Of a DNA stretch of 64,000 bases, positions 43,378 through 52,800 are shown in pieces; within the stretch, counting starts at the first letter, position 1; each line of letters opens with the position of its first letter. The position numbers and the translations under genes are program-made. Below the pieces are notes generated by a model. It was given only the letters and a program-made list of their open reading frames with translations, was not told the DNA's origin and searched no databases. Where the stretch lies: assembly GCA_024195265.1 (NCBI GenBank), contig JAJLRJ010000013.1:14502822-14566821 (forward strand). Reading direction: 5' to 3'. Source of the stretch: Dendrophyllia cribrosa. Lineage: Eukaryota > Cnidaria > Anthozoa > Scleractinia > Dendrophylliidae.

Positions 43378-43789
43378 ATCTAATTTACATGTGAATGTGA
43401 ATTTCACAAGTTGTTTACTACATTCGCGTCCGTGTTGTATCGGCACTATACATTCACTCGCCTTCGGCTCGTGATTGTATAGGCCGATGCAACACTCCCG
43501 CTCATGTAGTAAACATTACCAGCAAAGTCGCACAGGAATCACAGGAGAACCACACGGCTGGAGCTTAACCCGGTTTCTGTAGCATGAAGTAACTGAAAGA
43601 GACAATGTAGAGTAACTGTTCTTGTTTAAGGAAACAAGACGACGGCAGAGACCAGGCGTGCGTTTCTAGACAGTCCCGAAAACTTTTTGTGTTATGTGCA
43701 GAATGTTTACCAATAAAGATTCGGTTTTTGTTGATTTTGAAAGCTTAGCAATAAAATCTTACCTTTATCACACAAGCTGAGCTGCTTTG
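43378..43789. other. Intergenic DNA, repeat fragments
   Basis: Continuation of the split target repeat, then GTATAGGCCGATGCAAC (near 43477), related to GTATAGGCCGATACAA at 36811. GCGTGCGTTTCTAGACAGTC at 43647 resembles, in the opposite orientation, the SINE body at 43855-43890. No gene. Confidence 0.4.
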
Positions 43790-43799
43790 CGGGCTCAAA

Positions 43800-44208
43800 A
43801 CCTCAACGCCTTCTGTTAGAAACTACATTCCAAAAATAGCTTTCGAGTCCGAAAAGTCTTCGGGAGTTTCGAGAAACGCACGCCTCAAACAGCCGACCGT
43901 CGGATCTGAAGTCCAACGCGCTAACCACTACACCACCGCACAGGCTAACCACTACACCACCGCACAGGCTAACCACTACACCTCCACACAGTCTAACCAC
44001 TACACCACCACACAGGCTAACCACTACACCACCACGCAGGCTTACCACTACACCACCACGCAGGCTAACCACTACACCACCGAACAGGCTAACCACTATA
44101 CCACCGAACAGGCTAACCACTACACCACCACACAGGCTAACCACTACACCACCGAACAGGCTAACCACTATACCACCGCACAGGCTAACCACTACACCAC
44201 CGCGCCCT
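43800..44208 (-). mobile_element. tRNA-derived SINE with multiplied A-box
   Basis: Read on the minus strand from 44208: GGGCGCGGTGGTGTAGTGGT (a tRNA 5' end with pol III A-box), a tandem array, then GCGCGTTGGACTTCAGATCC, which folds as an anticodon stem-loop (TTGGA/TCCGA around CTTCAGA). A B-box-like GTTTGAGGC and a non-tRNA body (CGTTTCTCGAAACTCCCG) follow. A normal SINE head would have one A-box; here the array separates it from the anticodon arm. The 3' end is not defined. Confidence 0.6.
43921..44208 (-). repeat. 24-bp minisatellite, 12 units, each a tRNA A-box
   Basis: The plus-strand unit is CTAACCACTACACCACC plus GCACAGG, 24 bp, starting every 24 bp from 43921 to 44185; the last unit is cut by CGCGCCC. 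The complement, GGTGGTGTAGTGGTTAG, is the D-arm/A-box of a tRNA-like head. Variation is mostly in the 7-bp linker (GCACAGG, ACACAGG, GAACAGG, ACGCAGG). Confidence 0.9.
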
Positions 44209-44496
44209 CACTTGAAGTTAAACAAGGGAAACTAAATATGGTTCAAGCTACAGTTTTACTGTAAGTAGCGGACTTTTTCTACATGTAAAGCATTGTAAAG
44301 CATTGTAAAGCATTGTAAAGCATAAGTTCCTTTTTGGGAGGAGGGTCCCCTACAGTAAAAAAAACTGTCTGCTTAATATATTTAATATATCTAAAACTTT
44401 TTGTTTTGTTTTGTTTTGTTTCGTTTTCCTTTTCACTATTAAAAATTAGTAGATAACCCTTTAGTGTACACCTCTGTTCAAATGCGGGCTCAAGTC
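44209..44496. other. 3' flank of the Ldh_2-family gene
   Basis: Contains four units of an 11-bp repeat (CATTGTAAAG-type, 44288-44322) and a TTTTG repeat at 44398-44425. A polyadenylation signal for the minus-strand gene could not be placed. Confidence 0.45.
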
Positions 44497-44553
44497 TCAT
44501 TCCTTTGTTACAGTTGGCATTCGTGGTACATTGAGCCGGTCAGCCAGTTTATC
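44497..44553 (-). CDS. Ldh_2-family dehydrogenase, last coding exon
   Basis: A T-rich tract and TTAG acceptor (44555-44554) precede GAT AAA CTG ..., coding DKLADRLNVPRMPTVTKE and a TGA at 44499-44497: 19 codons in phase 0. It continues the frame of the exon at 44900-45010 and has the helix-then-tail form expected at the C-terminus of the family. Confidence 0.7.
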   Translation of the reverse strand, partial: DKLADRLNVPRMPTVTKE

Positions 44554-44899
44554 CTAAGTGACAAAAAAAGTATTGGGTTGGTGTTTGGTCAATGTTTGGC
44601 AGGTGGAATTTTGCCACCGGAATGACCTATACGAAGCTGTACCCCTCCTGTATATGATACAGTTGACCACCCCTTAAATTCTGTGAATATTTTTCTTCAA
44701 TGCAGCATGGCCTGATGTCCTAAACAATAATGATGATAATACAGCAATGTGTCACAGTGGGTTAGTGATACTTACTTGCACTACAAAGTGACACCTGGCA
44801 CACAGGTGACCCACGGGTGTGATCATCGCAGAAATTAACTCAATTTATTCAATTGCAGTAAAAGTCTAAAGGAGGAAGCTCACACTGCGTAACACTTAC

Positions 44900-45010
44900 C
44901 ATAGCTTTCATCAAGCTCACGTGGTAATGAATACCGCCATTTTTCTTTACTTTGCGCATGTGTTCTTTCTCGGGATCACCGGCTACAAGTACTGCAGATT
45001 CACCCTCAAT
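44900..45010 (-). CDS. Ldh_2-family dehydrogenase, penultimate exon
   Basis: Acceptor TTTTTTTGTCAG and donor CTATG|GTAAGTG bound a 111-bp phase-0 exon (37 codons) containing AVLVAGDPEKEHMRKVKKNG and IHYHV. This matches the GDPE/GEPE ... R..GI pattern near the end of malate/L-lactate dehydrogenases of the Ldh_2 fold (NAD(P)-dependent 2-hydroxyacid oxidoreductases). Confidence 0.72.
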
Positions 45011-45139
45011 CTGACAAAAAAACAAACAAACAGAAAAACAACATACCGTTTCAAATTTCCGCGCGTAAAATTTAACGGAACTTGATTCCTGTTTACGTTT
45101 CCAACTTAGTGGAAAGCAAAGATTCTACTAAACATTTAC

Positions 45140-45235
45140 CGGTTGAAGACTTCTGCAATGATCCATCATGGCTTGCATACGATCTTCAAATCCTGTAGCA
45201 AATACACCGGGATTTACAGCAACAAAGCATTGACC
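45140..45235 (-). CDS. Ldh_2-family dehydrogenase, third-last exon
   Basis: A 96-bp phase-0 exon (32 codons) with acceptor TTCATCCAG and donor CAACCG|GTAAATG. It encodes GQCFVAVNPGVFATGFEDRM and then MMDHCRSLQP, equivalent to the GQFF(L/I)A(I/V)DP ... GF..RM segment of the Ldh_2 family. Upstream exons are not seen; they must lie beyond the LINE insertion at 45584 or outside the window. Confidence 0.75.
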
Positions 45236-45573
45236 CTGGATGAACAAAACAGAACAGATTCCTTAGAAAACGATACTAAAACTATGAACTGTTAAATGCT
45301 GTATAAAGTACAAAGTTAACACAAAGGATTGCGAGACACTAAGACACGCTGTAATCTATCTCAAAACTTGTGAGAAATAAAAGACGATTCCACTTTTCCT
45401 GCAACTTACAGTGCAACCAGGTGTGTTACACACACAATTTCTTTCGCAACGCAAGGCGTTGTTGCCAGTTACAATAAAGACTAGCCTGCGAACAGGCTCC
45501 TGGTTCGGAGGGGCGCTATTTTCCGGCGCAAAGCGCCGGCAACGAAGGGGAGCCTGCACGCGAGTTTCAGAAT
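45236..45573. other. Probable intron of the Ldh_2 gene, with repeat fragment
   Basis: AT-rich at first, then a GC-rich fragment at 45481-45565 (AGCCTGCGAACAGGCTCC, GGCGCAAAGCGCCGG) with short palindromes, which is cut by the LINE and continues after 48652. Confidence 0.45.
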
Positions 45574-45583
45574 ATCGAATGTC
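45574..45583 (+). repeat. Target-site duplication of LINE 2, left
   Basis: ATCGAATGTC, repeated at 48643-48652. Confidence 0.8.
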
Positions 45584-48500
45584 AAAAAAAAAAAAAAAAA
45601 AAAAAAAAAACTTCGTATAAAGGAACAAGACCTAGGGGACCGATTAGAGGAGCTCGACAATCTCCTCTCTCAAAATGTCGATGTAGATGATACAAGCGAA
45701 ACTCAGCAATGGGAATATACTCGATTAAAACAGGAACTTCATTTCTTATATGAAAACAAGGGAAAAGGTTCAATTCTTCGTTCTAAAGCTAGATGGACTG
45801 AGCAAGGTGAAAAACCGACAAAATATTTCTTTAATCTAGAAAAGCGAAACTATAACCGAAAAGTAATTAAAGAACTGAAACGGCCAGAGAAAGAAGAAGA
45901 CATATTATTGGAAATTGAAAATTTTTATAGAGATTTATATACGTCAAACCATGTAGAGGATAAAAGCAGATTATTTGAAAATTTTGTCAGAAATCTTGAA
46001 ATACCGAAACTCCAAAATACGGAACAAGACGAACTGGGAGAAATCACTCTTAAGGAATGTAGTGATGTTTTGCGGACGTTCGCAAGTGGAAAATCTCCCG
46101 GAGATGACGGATTTACCTGGGAGTTCTATAACTGTTTCTTTGACTTGTTGGGACAAGACTTAGTCGATTGTTTCAACGCAGCATTTAAAGAAGGCGAAAT
46201 GTCAATCTCTCAAAAGCGAGGTGTAGTTACTCTAGTCCCAAAGGAAGATTCGGACCTAGCTGATCTCGCAAACTGGCGACCGATAACTTTACTTAACATG
46301 GACTACAAAATTGCGTCCAAAATTGTAGCCAGGAGAATAGAAAAAGTTTTGACGCTCTTAATTAATCCAGATCAAACAGGTTTCATAAAAGGGAGGTATA
46401 TAGGTCAAAATGTCAGGCAGATAAATGATATTCTTGAGCAAACAAAACTTCAAAACATTCCGGGGTTACTTCTGCAACTTGATTTTCGTAAAGCGTTTGA
46501 CACTATTGAATGGGATTTCATCCAGAAGACAATTACGGTATTTAATTTTGGTGATAATATCAAACGATGGATAACCACTCCTTACAAAAATTCAGAAAGT
46601 GCAGTTTTAAACAACGGCTTTTGTACCAACTACTTTAAGCTATCAAGAGGAGTGAGGCAAGGCTGCCCTTTGTCCCCCTATTTATTCATTCTTGCAGTTG
46701 AGTTACTAGCTTGTAAGATTAGACAAGACAAGGAAATACATGGTATAACTATCTTTCGGAAAGAATTTAAAATAGGCCAATTCGCTGATGATACCACTCT
46801 CTTTTGCAAGGACACGAACACCGTGCAAAGAGCTATTGTACGATTGAATGACTTCGGTGACCTATCAGGTTTGCGACTAAATCCATCAAAAACAAAAGCA
46901 ATGTGGTTGGGACCCTGGAGGTATTGCAAAGAAACACCTTTCGGATTCAAATGGCCAAAAGAGCCGATAAGAGCCTTAGGGATATTTATATCCTATGATG
47001 AAAAAAAAAATGACCAATACAATTTTAAAGAAAAAATTCAAAAAATAGATACTATTCATGGCATCTGGCAGTCCCGAAACCTTACACTATTTGGAAGATG
47101 TCTTATAACTAAAAGCCTTGGCATTTCGCAGCTGGTTCATTCTACTTCGATTCTTGATATCCCTAAAAAATGCATTCAAGATGTTAATTCTATGATATTT
47201 AAATTTATATGGAAAAACAAGAAAGACAAAATCAATCGTAAAGTCATGTTTCAAGACTACGACAATGGAGGTCTACGTGCGCCTAGCATAGAAACTATGT
47301 CCAAATCACTCAAATTGGCATGGATCCCGAGATTTTTAATAAACGACCAAATGGGCAGTGAATCCTGGAAGGTTAAACCAAACTATTATTTTGATAAATA
47401 TGGTGGCTTAAAATTCCTGTTGCACTGTAACTATGATGAAAAGTTCCTCGAGCAGGCAAAATTCCCGAACTTCTACAAGCAGATCTTACTATATTTCTCT
47501 GAACTTAAAGCATCTTATAATCCAGAATCCGATCAGGAATTGATTCTATTTAATAACAAAGAAATTCGAATTAACAGTCAAACTATCTTTTATCGGAGCT
47601 GGTTCAGTAGTAATATTATTTTTATCCACGATCTGTTGAAGGCGGATGGAAAAATTCTCCCTTACGCTGAGTTCATCCGAAAATACAAACTCAGTTGTAA
47701 TTTCCTAACATACATGCAAGTTGTATCTGCAATACCTCAGACCCTCATTATTAAGGCAAGGATAAAATGCCTAGATAAAACTATTCTTCTTTCAGAATAT
47801 GAGTTTCAGCTGTCTCGGGATACTACCATAAATTTACTTAAATTAAAAAACAGGGATTACTACTGGCTTTTGATAAATAAGGACAAGCAAGTATTGAAGG
47901 CAAGCGTAAAGTGGGAGAGAGATTTACAGCCAGACATGGTGCGGATTGACTTTTTTTTTAGTCGTGTAAAATATATTTCTAGAGAAAACAAGCTGAGAGA
48001 ATTTTACTTCAAACTTTTGCACAGAATAGTTGTTACAAAAAGAGAACTGCATTTATTTGGTATTAAAAATGATATGCTTTGCATTTACTGTCGCGAAAAT
48101 GATTCCATTATTCACACTTTTTCAAATTGTCACTGGTCTAAAGAGTTTTTCTTGGAAGTTATTAAGTGGTTTAACAAAGAAAATGGCACCTCTTTCTCCT
48201 TATCCCCAACGGAAATTCTCTTCGGCACGAGCTCCACCTCCAAGACTGACCTGATTACCAATAACTTAAACTGTACTCTCCTCTTTGCTAAATATTACCT
48301 CTATACCCAAAAACTAGCACAGAAGAACCTATCTTTAGAGGAATTTGTAGTTAAATTAAACTGTAGATTTCATCTAGAAAAATCCCCTCTGTAAAATAAA
48401 ATATAAGTATTATATAATTTAAAATATATTGTTAACTACTATATAGAGTTACTAAATGATTAGTGCAGCTTCAGACTATAAACAAAAATTGAAATCGCCA

Positions 48501-48642
48501 ATGCCAACCCAGTCTCGGAATGTCTAGTGTAGTGTATTGTTGTAACATCTTGTCATGTATTCTTTGTATTGTAACCTTTTAAATCTGCTTGTTACGTAAA
48601 TGTTTTGCATAAATGAAAAAATTAAAAAAAAAAAAAAAAAAA
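45584..48642 (+). mobile_element. 5'-truncated L1/Tx1-like LINE with A tracts at both ends
   Basis: Bounded by ATCGAATGTC duplications. The 3' tail is 19 A (48624-48642). Unusually the 5' edge also begins with 27 A (45584-45610) before open coding sequence starts. It lies in the antisense orientation within the Ldh_2 gene. Confidence 0.85.
45611..48394 (+). CDS. LINE reverse transcriptase ORF2, truncated at the N-terminus
   Basis: The frame is open without a stop from the A tract (45611) to TAA at 48394, 927 codons; the first ATG in frame is 45908. It has ILRSKARWTEQGEKPTKYFF before the reverse transcriptase, then NWRPITLLNMDYKIASK, DQTGFIKGRYIGQNVR, LQLDFRKAFDTIEW, LSRGVRQGCPLSPYLFILAV and FADDTTLF, and a C-terminal knuckle CIYCRENDSIIHTFSNC. 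The endonuclease domain is missing by 5' truncation. It is the same clade as the LINE at 9450 but clearly a different family. The coding part retained is undamaged, so insertion was recent. Confidence 0.9.
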   Translation, partial: LRIKEQDLGDRLEELDNLLSQNVDVDDTSETQQWEYTRLKQELHFLYENKGKGSILRSKARWTEQGEKPTKYFFNLEKRNYNRKVIKELKRPEKEEDILLEIENFYRDLYTSNHVEDKSRLFENFVRNLEIPKLQNTEQDELGEITLKECSDVLRTFASGKSPGDDGFTWEFYNCFFDLLGQDLVDCFNAAFKEGEMSISQKRGVVTLVPKEDSDLADLANWRPITLLNMDYKIASKIVARRIEKVLTLLINPDQTGFIKGRYIGQNVRQINDILEQTKLQNIPGLLLQLDFRKAFDTIEWDFIQKTITVFNFGDNIKRWITTPYKNSESAVLNNGFCTNYFKLSRGVRQGCPLSPYLFILAVELLACKIRQDKEIHGITIFRKEFKIGQFADDTTLFCKDTNTVQRAIVRLNDFGDLSGLRLNPSKTKAMWLGPWRYCKETPFGFKWPKEPIRALGIFISYDEKKNDQYNFKEKIQKIDTIHGIWQSRNLTLFGRCLITKSLGISQLVHSTSILDIPKKCIQDVNSMIFKFIWKNKKDKINRKVMFQDYDNGGLRAPSIETMSKSLKLAWIPRFLINDQMGSESWKVKPNYYFDKYGGLKFLLHCNYDEKFLEQAKFPNFYKQILLYFSELKASYNPESDQELILFNNKEIRINSQTIFYRSWFSSNIIFIHDLLKADGKILPYAEFIRKYKLSCNFLTYMQVVSAIPQTLIIKARIKCLDKTILLSEYEFQLSRDTTINLLKLKNRDYYWLLINKDKQVLKASVKWERDLQPDMVRIDFFFSRVKYISRENKLREFYFKLLHRIVVTKRELHLFGIKNDMLCIYCRENDSIIHTFSNCHWSKEFFLEVIKWFNKENGTSFSLSPTEILFGTSSTSKTDLITNNLNCTLLFAKYYLYTQKLAQKNLSLEEFVVKLNCRFHLEKSPL

Positions 48643-48652
48643 ATCGAATGTC
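48643..48652 (+). repeat. Target-site duplication of LINE 2, right
   Basis: ATCGAATGTC; see 45574-45583. Confidence 0.8.
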
Positions 48653-49502
48653 TGCGTCCAAATTTTGGACGCAAACCTGGAGGCGCTGATTGGTGGATTT
48701 TAATTATTCATGACGTAATCGTAGCTTTTCATTTCCAGTAGAGAAATTAGAAATTAGAAATTATTAGAGAAATTACTCGTTTCTTTCTGTTCAGAATTAT
48801 TTTTGTCCGGTACAGAGTAACGTTTTCACTCAGTTCTTAATTCGAGTACATGAAATATTTCTGAGAATCCCAGACATTCTGACGAGTGCGTGCAGACATT
48901 CTGGCGAACGGGTGTGTATTAAAACAACTCGTCAATGAAAATTTCATCATTCGATGCGTAAAGTTTAAATGACCAATTCGTTCGTGATTAATGAAACGTT
49001 CATGAATTATTTTTCGTTGCTAGCGGCTTTTGAATTATTTTCGCAGACGGTTTTATTTGTTTTACAGCTTCTGAACGATTTTTTTTTTTAACTACGACCG
49101 ACCGCTGAAATTGCGTGTGTAAACAAACACGGCGAAGCGAAGCGACAAGAACTGTAAATAACTCGGAGATGGTTTTCGGCTAACTGTAACAAAACAACGT
49201 ACTCTTATTTATAATGATTTTATCCGCTTTAAGGTATTGAATGCAGAGGCTGAAGGTATGGTAATTTTAGGAGTTTATCCGTGAGACATGGCGCTCGCGA
49301 GCGACCGGGCGCCTAGATTTCAAGTGTATCATCATTTGTTTACCTTGATTTTGAATTTCGACTTCCGGGGCGTGCTGATTGGTTAAAATTTGACAGTTGA
49401 CAAGCTAAAGCAATCCGCGGGTTCTTGTGGGCGGCAGCCGCGATTTTGAAGGATGCGTGCAGACTTCCTTCTTCGCATGACCCCGCCATCCGACTGGAAG
49501 CC
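48653..49502. other. Host DNA between LINE 2 and viral element 2
   Basis: No exon of the Ldh_2 gene could be recognised here. TTAGAAATTA-type short repeats occur at 48745-48765, and CATTCTG(A/G)CGA repeats near 48887-48905. Nothing else is supported. Confidence 0.4.
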
Positions 49503-49503
49503 A

Positions 49504-49678
49504 GTAGTAATAGACGTTGGGGGTTCGGGGTCGCCAAAAATAAGCCCCCAAAGGCCCGAATTACCCACCCCACGGATTCATTGCATTCATCCGTGGGGGG
49601 GGGGGGGGGGGGGGGGGTAATTCGGGCCTTTGGGGGCTTATTTTTGGTGATCCCGAACGCCCCAACGTCTATTACTAC
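49504..49678. repeat. Terminal palindrome of element 2 with asymmetric tip
   Basis: Arms of ~70-80 bp: GTAGTAATAGACGTTGGGG pairs with 49659-49678, and CAAAAATAAGCCCCCAAAGG with CCTTTGGGGGCTTATTTTTG. The tip at 49570-49596 begins CACGGAT and ends ATCCGTG with a non-symmetric middle, the same sequence as in element 1. A run of 23 G (49595-49617) sits on one side of the tip. A shorter C run opposite shows the tract has expanded on one arm. Confidence 0.88.
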
Positions 49679-49859
49679 ATACTGCTTGAGAATGCTGGTC
49701 CGGCACGAGATCGCCCCCACAGTTGCTTGTGAATGCTGATCCGGGACGAGATCACCAATTGGAGAAAACCCACCCCTGTATATACCAACCCACATGGCAA
49801 TGACACAGAGTCCCGGCACGAGATCACCAATTGAAGAAAATAAAACCCCTGTATATAAC
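49679..49859 (+). promoter_or_regulatory. Terminal promoter block of element 2, internally duplicated
   Basis: CCGG(C/G)ACGAGATC occurs three times (about 49701, 49741, 49813), and the AATTG(G/A)AGAAAA ... ACCCCTGTATATA unit twice, giving boxes GTATATAC at 49778-49785 and GTATATA at 49851-49857. The first is followed by CACATGGCAATG and the second by the ATG at 49860. Element 1 has one copy of the same block (4957-5045, minus strand). Confidence 0.6.
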
Positions 49860-52800
49860 ATGGCGGCTCAACGTCTTGGCTTCAACCCAAGGAACCAAGA
49901 TTACTTTGGTGATTGGTTGCATGGTTTATAAGATGAACGTCCCTGTTGATTATCCAATCAGGGACCTCAATTCATTCTTCATAACTAATCGGGCGGCTTT
50001 TCTCCAGAAAATTGCACGCGAAGTCACAGAGCTTGGCAGGGTGAAGGTCACTTTGTCATTCGATGTTCACTTTTCAATGGAAGGCGATGATGGACGACGA
50101 GAAATTAATCACTTCTTTTGGAACGTCAATCCACTGATTGTAACACATCTCTATCAGCTTCGAGAGGAGGGCACCCTGGAAGGCATTGTCAATGATTTTG
50201 AGGAAGAGATTGCCAGATGGCAGCAGTTGGGTTCTGGTTGGGTGATTGAGAAAATCAAAACTGTTTACCTTGAGTTCGGGATTTACCAGCCTCTACGAGG
50301 AGGTACATTTATCCCAACACCATCAAAACTCAGGTCAAAGCAGGCCATCATCAATGTGAAGAACAGAGAAACCCGTGTCTCCGCTGGGCACTGCGATCGG
50401 CATTGTTCCCTGTTGATGTTAATACAAACAAGCCAGGAAGTTATCCCATTGATGATGGTCTAGACTTCACTGGAATCGATTTTCCAATACCATTGAGCCA
50501 GATTTCCAAGGTTGAACGTCAAAACAACCTTCCAATCAACATTTATGGCTGGAAGAACAACAAGGTGGTTGTAATTAGAGTCAGTGATATCGATGATCCC
50601 AATCTGCGAAGGATTAATCTGATGATTCTCACAGACACACATACTTCGCATTATTGTTACATCAAGAGCATGAGCAGACTTCTACACAGTGATTTCAACG
50701 CAAGGCGCCGCATGCATCACTGTGACAGGTGTCTCTAAGCCTTTTCTTCAGAAAGGGTTCTCACCGATCATCTTTTCTATTGCAGAGGAGTCAAAGGCAG
50801 ACCGACACGAGCTGAAATGCCAAAAGAAGGCGAAAACTTCCTCCACTTCGAGAACTTCCAGAACCAGATGAAGAAGCCTTGGGTCATATATGCTGACTTC
50901 GAAAGCATTGTCGAAAAAGTCCACGGTTGCATACCAGATCCCCAACAGAGCAGCACCACTGCAACATCCGTACATAAACCATGCGGGTTCTGCATGTTAG
51001 CTGTTCGCTCTGATGGAGAGACAAAGGGCCCTTACCTATACAGAGGAGAGGATGCGGTGCCAGTCTTTCTCGACAGCCTTCAACAGCTGGAAGGAGCGAT
51101 CAGAGACGAGCTGCAACACAAGGTACCACTCTCCATGACAAGAGCAGACTGGGCAGAATTCAACCGTGCAACAGATTGCCACATCTGTGACAAGTCTCTC
51201 GTCAAAGAGAACCACAGGGACGCCGTTGCGGCCTATGACCCAAACACCGGAGAATACGCTGGCCATGTTCATCGCCACACCAATAAATGTTTTCAAAACA
51301 TTTTCAAAACTTACATCCAGGACGATGATGGCAAACTGGATGAGTTCCCATTTGTTGGACCAAGAAACAAAATGCAGGCCGCCCCAGGTAATCTATTCGA
51401 GCAGACCGATTGCCTGTTCTGTGGGGAGTCTCTAATCCAAGACTCTGTTCGAGACGCAGTCAAAGATCATTGCCACATCACAGGTAAATATCGGGGTGCG
51501 GCTCACAGTGATTGAAACATCAACTACTTCCGCACCAACCCGAAAATGGAAATAATCCCGGTAATCTTTCACAACTTGAAGGGTTATGATGCACACCACA
51601 TCATGAGTGGAATTGCGGATGTGCATTCTGATTTGAAATGCATCCCAAACAACATGGAGAAATACATCTCTTTCTCCCTCGGCAAGCTGAGGTTCATTGA
51701 CAGCTTGCAGTTCATGCAGTCAAGCCTCAGTGCCCTGGTTGATGCAAACAAGCCAGAGTCCTTCACAATCACGGCAAACCACGAGAAGAACCAAGCCAGA
51801 CGCGGCCTTCTCCCGCAAAAAGGGACTTACCCATACGAATACATGGACTCTTGGACTCGATTCGATGAGGCCTCTACTCCCGCCGAAGGATGCCTTCTAC
51901 AGCGAGCTCAAGAAGGAAGGCATCTCAGATAAAGAATACGCCCACGCGCAAAAAGTGTGGGAGGTATTTGGATGCAAGACGCTTGGGGATTACCACGACC
52001 TCTACCTTGAGACAGATGTGCTTCTTCTGGCTGATGTTTTCGAGAACTTCAGAAAAACATGTCTGCAACATTACAAGCTTGACCCGGCACATTATTATAC
52101 AAGCCCTGGTCTCTCCTGGGACGCCCTTCTCAGGTATACGAAAATCAACCTGGAGCTGCTCACAGACGTCAACATGCATCTCTTTGTTGAAAGAGGCTTG
52201 CGAGGTGGCATATCCATGGAGAGCAGGCGGCACTGTAAGGCCAACAACCCCTATCTTCGTGGCCACAACCCCAACGAAGAGTCAAGTTACATCATGTATC
52301 TCGACGCGAATAATCTCTATGGATGGGCCATGAGTCAGCCTCTCCCAGTTGGCAACTTCGCATGGTGCCCTGTCTTTCCAACACAACACCAGATCAGGAG
52401 GTGGAAGCCAAACAGAAAGATTGGTTACATTCTCGAGGTTGATCTTGAGTACCCCGAGGAGCTGCACGATGAGCACAACGCTTATCCTCTAGCTCCAGAA
52501 AAGCAAGTCGTCCCAAAGGAATGGATGTTACCATACCAAAGGGCCTTGGCAGAGGGACAGCCAGAAGACAAGACGCAGAAGCTGCTCCTTACCCTGAACA
52601 ACAAATCCAGGTACGTGTTGCATTACAGGACACTCCAGCAGTACCTGGATCTTGGAATGAAGTTGACGAAAATCCACAAAATCCTCAAGTTTGAGCAGAG
52701 GGCGTGGATGGAGCCATACATCTCCCTGAACACCGAGCTCAGGAAGAAGGCTACTTCCGACTTTGAGAAGAACTTCTTCAAGCTCATGAACAACTCCGTC

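Noticed and set aside
43803..44192. 129-codon minus-strand frame rich in VVVSLCGG
   Set aside because: A 24-bp repeat is open in several frames by chance; the DNA is a multiplied tRNA A-box.
43862..44208. Functional tRNA gene
   Set aside because: An A-box and anticodon-like arm are present, but the array splits the D-arm region and the B-box is degenerate, so this is a SINE head and not a tRNA.
50817..51515. Independent 232-aa zinc-binding protein
   Set aside because: It is the exonuclease part of polB, in the same frame as its neighbours and cut off only by two stop codons.
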